A stretch of 42,187 nucleotides of DNA from Halothiobacillus sp. (lineage in GTDB: Bacteria > Pseudomonadota > Gammaproteobacteria > Halothiobacillales > Halothiobacillaceae): NCBI GenBank assembly GCA_024636015.1, contig JAGXHU010000031.1:1-42187 (forward strand), in the 5' to 3' direction. The stretch's first letter is position 1. Every line of letters begins with the position of its first letter. Position numbers and translations under genes: made by a program. Below the pieces are notes generated by a model. That model made no database searches. It was not told where the DNA came from and worked only from the letters and a program-made list of their open reading frames with translations. Of this stretch, positions 37,401 to 42,187 are shown piece by piece.

Positions 37401-40400
37401 ATGGATTTCATTCCCCGCGATACCCCGCGCAAGGTGAACATTCTGGCCATCGATCCCCAGGTGAAATCACTGGCTGTGCATGGTCTTAAGGCCGTGATTC
37501 TGGCCCGGCGATATGTGTCGGTTCTGACCCGACAGCCCTCCGGCTTGTACCAGTACGCATCCAAACTCAAGGAAACGCCGATTGATACGCAACCGCTCGA
37601 CATTGCTGTCGGGGGCAGCGATTTCAGCCTGCCGACCTCAACGCCGGGCAGTTATGCCCTGGTCATCGAGTCGGCAGAGGGCGAGAAACTCAACCGGATT
37701 GATTTTGCGGTGGCCGGTAATGCCAACGTCAGCCGTTCTTTGGAACGGAATGCCGAACTGCAACTGTCTCTGAACAAGAAGGACTTTGCGCCTGGGGAAA
37801 CGATCGATGTGGCCGTGCGCGCGCCCTATGCCGGGAACGGTCTGATCACGATCGAGCGTGACAAGGTGTATGCCTGGACGTGGTTCCACAGCGATACGGC
37901 CAGTTCAGTGCAGCACATCACCGTACCCAAGGGTTTTGAGGGGAACGGTTATATCAATGTCCAGTTCGTTCGGGATCCGTCCTCCAGCGCCATCTATATG
38001 AGTCCGTTGAGTTATGGCGTTGTGCCGTTCTCGGTGGATTTGGGCGCGCATCGCGCACCGATTGTGTTGAAGGTGCCAAGCCTGATCAAACCGGGCCAAA
38101 CCCTCGACATCAATGTCCATACCGATGCGCCGACTCAGGTTGCGGTGTTCGCCGTCGATCAGGGCATACTTCAGGTGGCCGGGTATGAACTCAAGGATCC
38201 GCTGGACTATTTCTTCCGTAAACGGATGCTCCAGGTCAGCACGGCGCAGATTCTTGATTTGATCCTGCCGTCCTTCGATCAGTTCACGAAAATGGCCACG
38301 CCGGGTGGGGATGAAGACTCCCTGCGCAAGCAGCAATTGAATCCCTTCCGGCGTAAGCATGAAAAGCCGGTGGCCTATTGGTCGGGGATCACGACGGTTC
38401 AAGGTGACCATACCTTCCACTATGTCGTCCCTGATCGATTCAATGGTGCGCTCAAGGTCATGGTGATGGCCGTCTCGCCGCAGAAAATTGGTATTGCCCA
38501 GGCCGACACCACGGTGCGCGGCGACTTCGTGCTGGCGCCCAATTTGCCGACGGCCGTTGCCCCCGGTGATGAATTTGATGCCAGCGTGAATGTCGCCAAT
38601 AATCTGAAGCTGGAAAAAGGGGCGGCGAATCCCCCGGTGCCTGTGGCCGTTCAGCTGGAGGCCAGTTCGGCCTTCGATCTCTTGTCTGTCGCTCATCAGA
38701 CGGTGGATCTGGCTTCGGGGCAATCCGGGGTCGTGACTTTCCGTCTGCGTGCTCGGGAATCGCTGGGCTCCGCCCATTTGCAGTTTTTTGCCCAGTATCA
38801 GGACAAGCAGGCCACGCGCGGTATGGATATTTCCGTGCGTCCCTCCGTTCCCTTCCAAACGGCCTTGCAGGTCGGTTCAGTGAAATCGGGCGATGATGTT
38901 GCCATCACGCCATTGCGGGATCTGTTTGAAGCGCGCTCGACCCGTCAGGCAGCGATTTCCTATCTGCCGCTTGTTCTCATGCGGGGACTGGGTGCCTATC
39001 TGGAAAACTATTCGAATTACTGCACTGAGCAGACGATCAGTGCGGCAACTCCTGCGCTGATTGTGGCCACGCAGCCGGAGTTTGCCCGCCATCCCGGCGA
39101 TGCGCGCCGTGCGGAACCTTCCGTATTGCGCGCCCTGGCCACACTGCGCAGCCGCCAGAATTCCGAAGGGGGCTTTGGTGTCTGGTCGGCCACCCCGGTA
39201 TCCGATCCGTTCGTTTCCGTTTACGCCATGCAGTACCTGTTACTGGCTCGCCAAGCCGGTATTCCGGTTTCTTCCGACATGCTGGGGCGTGGCCTGAATT
39301 ACTTGCGACAGCTGGCGGCCAATGAAGCCCTGGGCTCGCTGCCCGAATTGCGTGCCCGGGCTTTCGCCATTGCCCTGCTGACTGAGTCGGGCATGGTGAC
39401 GACGAACCTGATCGCCTTGGTTCAGCAGCGCCTGCAGGCAAAGTATCCGGATGCTTGGCGCAAAGATCTGGCTGCGGTGTATCTCGCTTCGGCCTATCAT
39501 CTGCTCAAGCAGGATGGCGAGGCTAACCAGCTTATCAAGGAGCCATTGGCGGAGCTCACCAAGCCGCGTCCTGCCTCGTTACCCTGGAGTTACACCTACT
39601 ACTATGACCCGCTGATTTTTGACGCGGGCACGCTGTACTTTGTGGAGCGCTATTTCCCAGAACGCGCCCGGAAATTGCCGGCAGAAACCCTGTTGAATAT
39701 CGTCCAACCGATCCATCAGGGCCGTTACAACACGCTGTCGTCTGCAATGACCATGTTGGCCCTGTCCGGATTGCCGCGCGAAAAAGTCGACCCTACTTCG
39801 CTGAGCATGCTGGAGGGTGGCACCCAGGGTGCCTTGAAACCTTTCGGCCAGGTAGATGGATCGCTGCTGAGTGGTGGCTTGGCGCACGACAGCACCCAGA
39901 TGCGTTTCGAGAATCACGGCAAGGAGCACGCTTGGTTCAGCTTGACCCAGGCTGGTTATGACCGAGTTCCCCCGACGGCAACGGTCAAGGATGGGTTGGA
40001 AATCGTGCGGGAATACACCGATGACGCTGGCAAACCGGTGCAATCGGTGCAACTGGGGCAAACGATCGATGTGCACATCAGTCTGCGCGCACTCGGGGAT
40101 CGGGCGGTCGGCGACGTCGCGGTTGTGGATATCTTGCCGGGCGGATTCGAGATTGTTCATCAGCCTCCGGCCGAGCCTGGCTCGACAGCGCCGGGCGTCG
40201 CCGCCGATGGCGATGCATCCGATGCGCCGCTTCCGATGGACCCGCTGGCCCAACCGGGCACCAACATGGAGACTAGCTATGTTGAGCCCCGAGAAGACCG
40301 TGTGCTGATCTATGCCACGGCCAATCGTGACGTGCAGCAATTCGTCTATCGGATTCGGGCGACCAATGAGGGTAAATTTACGATACCGCCATCCTATGCG

Positions 40401-40526
40401 GAATCGATGTACGACCGTGCACTGCATGCCTATACGCCGGGGCAGGGCACCTTGATGGTCACGGCGCCGACACCGGAGAAAACGGCTGTCGTGCCGGATA
40501 AAACGGCGCCTGTCACTCAACCGTGA
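34440..40526 (+). CDS. yfhM: Bacterial alpha-2-macroglobulin
   Basis: This 2028-residue protease trap acts in the periplasm. The N-terminal 80 residues are basic and cytoplasmic, followed by one membrane helix (about 84-103), so it is anchored without the lipobox found in E. coli YfhM. A long series of macroglobulin domains follows; AYLFSDRGLYRPGDEFHIG marks an MG domain near residue 740. The thioester motif CTEQ (Cys1528) is intact and precedes an alpha-helical toroid. E. coli YfhM is about 1650 residues, so this is larger. I start at ATG 34440; a GTG at 34371 adds 23 residues. The TGA overlaps the pbpC ATG. Confidence 0.9.
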   Translation: MDETNKQTPDNSVKGMPTDQSSVPGAVHPAKAARLRGFLSRTFRCVSSLLVRGGALMLGRMAWQPPTWPRSAYTLMRRKPRETAGALISALVLVAAGWWGYDWYQHRPKPIEPPKVTIYVSPPAVTDYTQTPITIHPLVVDFSASVAPIALVGKPARTGIELEPKVAGSWVWQSDRELVFTPAADWPVGQHYTLTFDPKTAITAGVLLAKTQVAFSTVNFGMSLTDQSFYQDPQDPLKKSAVFGVQFNYPVDPASFEQAVSLAMLDTKGKPGKPEKFTVTYDLRHLNAYVHSTPLSVPLDEQRLQAHFSAGVKSIRGGAGVETPLTGVALIPGLYSLSLTGVSIQLVDNDHFEPEQTLIVTTSSPVTSKDLNEKIQAWLLPERTDHRDWYPGIVSESVLAESARLPLTMQPTERETDATHGLTLSAEPGRYIYVRISQGLSGFGGYLLGKPQTFMLQVPPYPQMLKFLGQGSLLSMSGDHRISVVARNMPGMRVSIAQVLPHQIQHLVAFNQGNFEHPLLGIGPDHLTERFVETQTLPNQDPTKAVYTGVDLSQFLGSGKSRKRGVFLVRVTPWDPTTDPQENPGDTTDDNSPFNANSGGMSNDEASDARLIVVTDLGLLVKRALDGSFDVFVQSIHSGQPVSQAVVKVIAENGQTLISETTGADGHVHFASLKGFLRELKPVMFTVSHVDAPPVSGSTGTASDAPETDFSFLPIGSSDRQLNYSRFDIGGAPSAESGGELSAYLFSDRGLYRPGDEFHIGMILRAADWKQNISGVPLMLELVDPRGMTVTKQRVTPDQSGFMEWQYTPDETAPTGSWAVNLYLIKNNDIDTLLGSTSVMIREFEPDQTRVSAHLQPDGGAGWIKPADLHALIQADTLYGTPAANRRVTATLTLRPAFPAFPAFSDYHFYDPHRAKEGYTETLQTQTTDAKGAADFPIDLSSFANATYDLRFYAQVFEPNSGRNVASAASTLVSSADYLIGIKTDGPMDFIPRDTPRKVNILAIDPQVKSLAVHGLKAVILARRYVSVLTRQPSGLYQYASKLKETPIDTQPLDIAVGGSDFSLPTSTPGSYALVIESAEGEKLNRIDFAVAGNANVSRSLERNAELQLSLNKKDFAPGETIDVAVRAPYAGNGLITIERDKVYAWTWFHSDTASSVQHITVPKGFEGNGYINVQFVRDPSSSAIYMSPLSYGVVPFSVDLGAHRAPIVLKVPSLIKPGQTLDINVHTDAPTQVAVFAVDQGILQVAGYELKDPLDYFFRKRMLQVSTAQILDLILPSFDQFTKMATPGGDEDSLRKQQLNPFRRKHEKPVAYWSGITTVQGDHTFHYVVPDRFNGALKVMVMAVSPQKIGIAQADTTVRGDFVLAPNLPTAVAPGDEFDASVNVANNLKLEKGAANPPVPVAVQLEASSAFDLLSVAHQTVDLASGQSGVVTFRLRARESLGSAHLQFFAQYQDKQATRGMDISVRPSVPFQTALQVGSVKSGDDVAITPLRDLFEARSTRQAAISYLPLVLMRGLGAYLENYSNYCTEQTISAATPALIVATQPEFARHPGDARRAEPSVLRALATLRSRQNSEGGFGVWSATPVSDPFVSVYAMQYLLLARQAGIPVSSDMLGRGLNYLRQLAANEALGSLPELRARAFAIALLTESGMVTTNLIALVQQRLQAKYPDAWRKDLAAVYLASAYHLLKQDGEANQLIKEPLAELTKPRPASLPWSYTYYYDPLIFDAGTLYFVERYFPERARKLPAETLLNIVQPIHQGRYNTLSSAMTMLALSGLPREKVDPTSLSMLEGGTQGALKPFGQVDGSLLSGGLAHDSTQMRFENHGKEHAWFSLTQAGYDRVPPTATVKDGLEIVREYTDDAGKPVQSVQLGQTIDVHISLRALGDRAVGDVAVVDILPGGFEIVHQPPAEPGSTAPGVAADGDASDAPLPMDPLAQPGTNMETSYVEPREDRVLIYATANRDVQQFVYRIRATNEGKFTIPPSYAESMYDRALHAYTPGQGTLMVTAPTPEKTAVVPDKTAPVTQP

Positions 40527-42187
40527 TGGGGCTGTCCCTGCGCGCGAAAGACGGAGTTCAACCCGTACGGTGGCCGTGGCGTCCTTTTTTCGTCAAGATT
40601 CTGGTCGGATTCCTGGGGGGCAGCGCGATTCTGTGCGCCATCGTCCTCGGGGTGCGACTCTGGTATCAGTTCCATCCACCGGCCCCTTTACGGTACTGGT
40701 TGCCATCCTCCACCGCGGTTCTCGACGATCAGGGGCGCCTGCTGCGACTGACCCTGGCTGCTGATCAGCAATTCCGGCTTTGGACACCGCTTGACGAAAT
40801 GTCGCCTGCACTGGTGCAGGCGGTATTGCTGCATGAAGATCAGCATTTCTACCAGGAGCCTGGATTCAATCCATTCAGCCTGATGCGCGGGGCATTCAAG
40901 ACGTATATCCTGCGTCGCCATCCACAGGGTGGATCGACGATTACCATGCAGCTGGCCCGCTTGCTCTGGCACATGGATACGCGTTCCCCTTGGGGGAAAT
41001 TGGAGCAGGTCGGTCGGGCGATTGAACTGGAACTCAAGTTTTCCAAGCAGGAAATCCTCGAGGCTTATCTCAACGATGCGCCGTTCGGGGGCAATATTCA
41101 GGGCGTGGGCGCGGCGAGTCTGATCTATTTCAATCACGCGCCTGCTGCGCTGAGCCTCCCGGAGTCGTTGGCGCTGGCGGTCTTGCCCCAAAACCCCAGT
41201 ATTCGCGGCCGGATTCATGCGGGTCTTGCCGGCCCTGATCTGCTGGCGGCCCGCAACCGTCTGTATCACCGATGGCTGCTCAGCCACCCCGCCAGTCAGT
41301 CAGATCGCGCGTTATTCGACTTGCCATTAGCACTTCGCCCGGCCAGCCAGTTGCCCTTTCTTGCCCCCTGGTTCGTGGATCAGTTGCTTGCCGAGCAGAC
41401 CCTGCGTCATTCGGTGAAGACCGATGATAATCACTGGATCCACAGTACAGTGAGTTTGCGCCTTCAGCAGGCCGTGAATCGGCAAGTACAGGCCTATGTG
41501 GCCCAACAGGCCGGGCAAGGTGTCCACAATGCGGCCGTCTTGCTGGTCGATACCCGGGATATGGGGATCAAGGCCATGGTCGGTTCTGCCGATTATTTTA
41601 ATACGTCCATCGATGGCCAAGTTAATGGAACCAATGCCAAGCGCTCCCCGGGATCGGCGCTCAAACCGTTCATCTATGGCCTGGGTTTTGATCAGGGCAT
41701 CATCATTCCGGCTACCGTCCTGCGGGATGTGCCCACCGCCTACGGCTCCTATGCGCCCGAGAATTTCGACGGTCGTTTTCAGGGGCCGGTGACGGTCACG
41801 CAGGCCTTGATTCGCAGTCGGAACATTCCCGCCATCGACGTGGCTGCTCAATTGTCGCACCCGGATTTCTATCATTTTCTGCAATCGGCCGGTGTTGCCG
41901 ATATGGCCAGTCAAGCCCATTACGGTCTAGCCCTTGTGTTGGGGGGCGGCGAAGTGACCCTGCAGGAAATGGCCAAGCTTTATGCCATGCTGGCCAATCA
42001 GGGCGTACTGAGCCCTTTGCGCCTTCGCCAGCCCGATTCGGGCAAGGGCAGTCCTGATGGTCATGAGGCGGGTGCTGGCACACGAATGCTGAGCCGTGCC
42101 GCCAGCTTTATGGTGCTGGATATCCTGCGTCAGAACCCACCCCCGCTTCTGGCCCCGACCGGCCAACCCAGTCGGTTGCCCGTAGCC
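40526..42187 (+). CDS. pbpC: Penicillin-binding protein 1C, partial at right edge
   Basis: The 554 residues visible run off the window. A membrane helix (about 21-43) leads to a GT51 glycosyltransferase with EDQHFYQEPGF (104-114) and GGSTITMQLAR, then a transpeptidase with S377 in SPGSALKPF and the SRN motif at 431-433. The KTG motif and C-terminal domain lie beyond the edge. In the first GT motif, EDxxFxxHxG, the His is Glu here. The ATG overlaps the stop of the macroglobulin gene, matching the yfhM-pbpC pair of enterics, where repair of the wall and trapping of proteases are thought to be linked. Confidence 0.93.
   Translation, partial: MGLSLRAKDGVQPVRWPWRPFFVKILVGFLGGSAILCAIVLGVRLWYQFHPPAPLRYWLPSSTAVLDDQGRLLRLTLAADQQFRLWTPLDEMSPALVQAVLLHEDQHFYQEPGFNPFSLMRGAFKTYILRRHPQGGSTITMQLARLLWHMDTRSPWGKLEQVGRAIELELKFSKQEILEAYLNDAPFGGNIQGVGAASLIYFNHAPAALSLPESLALAVLPQNPSIRGRIHAGLAGPDLLAARNRLYHRWLLSHPASQSDRALFDLPLALRPASQLPFLAPWFVDQLLAEQTLRHSVKTDDNHWIHSTVSLRLQQAVNRQVQAYVAQQAGQGVHNAAVLLVDTRDMGIKAMVGSADYFNTSIDGQVNGTNAKRSPGSALKPFIYGLGFDQGIIIPATVLRDVPTAYGSYAPENFDGRFQGPVTVTQALIRSRNIPAIDVAAQLSHPDFYHFLQSAGVADMASQAHYGLALVLGGGEVTLQEMAKLYAMLANQGVLSPLRLRQPDSGKGSPDGHEAGAGTRMLSRAASFMVLDILRQNPPPLLAPTGQPSRLPVA

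Overview
This window reads as a chromosomal segment of a gammaproteobacterium. The evidence is the gene order leuS-lptE-holA, the lipid A/Kdo block msbA-lpxK-Trm112-kdsB, yhdP followed by a nitrilase-family gene, and an alpha-2-macroglobulin gene followed by pbpC. A Tat-exported DsrE-family protein and a DUF6868-type membrane protein hint at a sulfur-oxidising lineage such as Halothiobacillaceae. That placement is inference from gene content. No rRNA, tRNA, CRISPR array or complete insertion sequence was seen.

Left part (1-8.7 kb), mostly minus strand and accessory in character. It opens with an AT-rich small gene (153-554) framed like an integron gene cassette: an attC-like hairpin lies downstream of it and a complementary core site lies upstream. 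Then come the DsrE-family gene, a PP2C phosphatase-Ser/Thr kinase fusion and a formate/nitrite (FNT) channel. The FNT gene is preceded by a near-consensus sigma-54 promoter with two degenerate NtrC-like boxes about 110-140 bp upstream of its start point, which suggests nitrogen control. Next are three small envelope proteins in one operon, a YidB-like DUF937 gene with a structured leader, a helical unknown, a GNAT acetyltransferase, a Mn-type superoxide dismutase on the plus strand, and a shortened YbeL-like protein.

Centre (8.8-24.4 kb), plus strand and housekeeping: leuS, lptE, holA, proA, nadD, rsfS (with a long acidic tail), rlmH, maf, rng, yhdP, a nitrilase-family gene and a class I DAHP synthase. 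Most genes overlap or nearly touch. The rng frame carries an in-frame TAA at codon 13, where homologues have a Glu codon, so RNase G is probably broken or N-terminally truncated.

Right part (24.4-42.2 kb): a MuiA-like DUF4139 protein leads into exbB-exbD-msbA-lpxK, a likely envelope operon. Trm112 and kdsB follow behind their own probable promoter. After them come a stand-alone Aer-type PAS protein, a small membrane protein, a cupin, a DUF2288 protein and an Old Yellow Enzyme with a clear terminator. The window ends with a 2028-residue alpha-2-macroglobulin that keeps its thioester motif, directly coupled to pbpC, which runs off the right edge.

The most unusual points are the cassette-like unit at the left, the nonsense codon in rng, the sigma-54/NtrC-like control region with an intervening terminator in the FNT-kinase unit, and several shortened or extended versions of known proteins (YbeL, RsfS, Aer).
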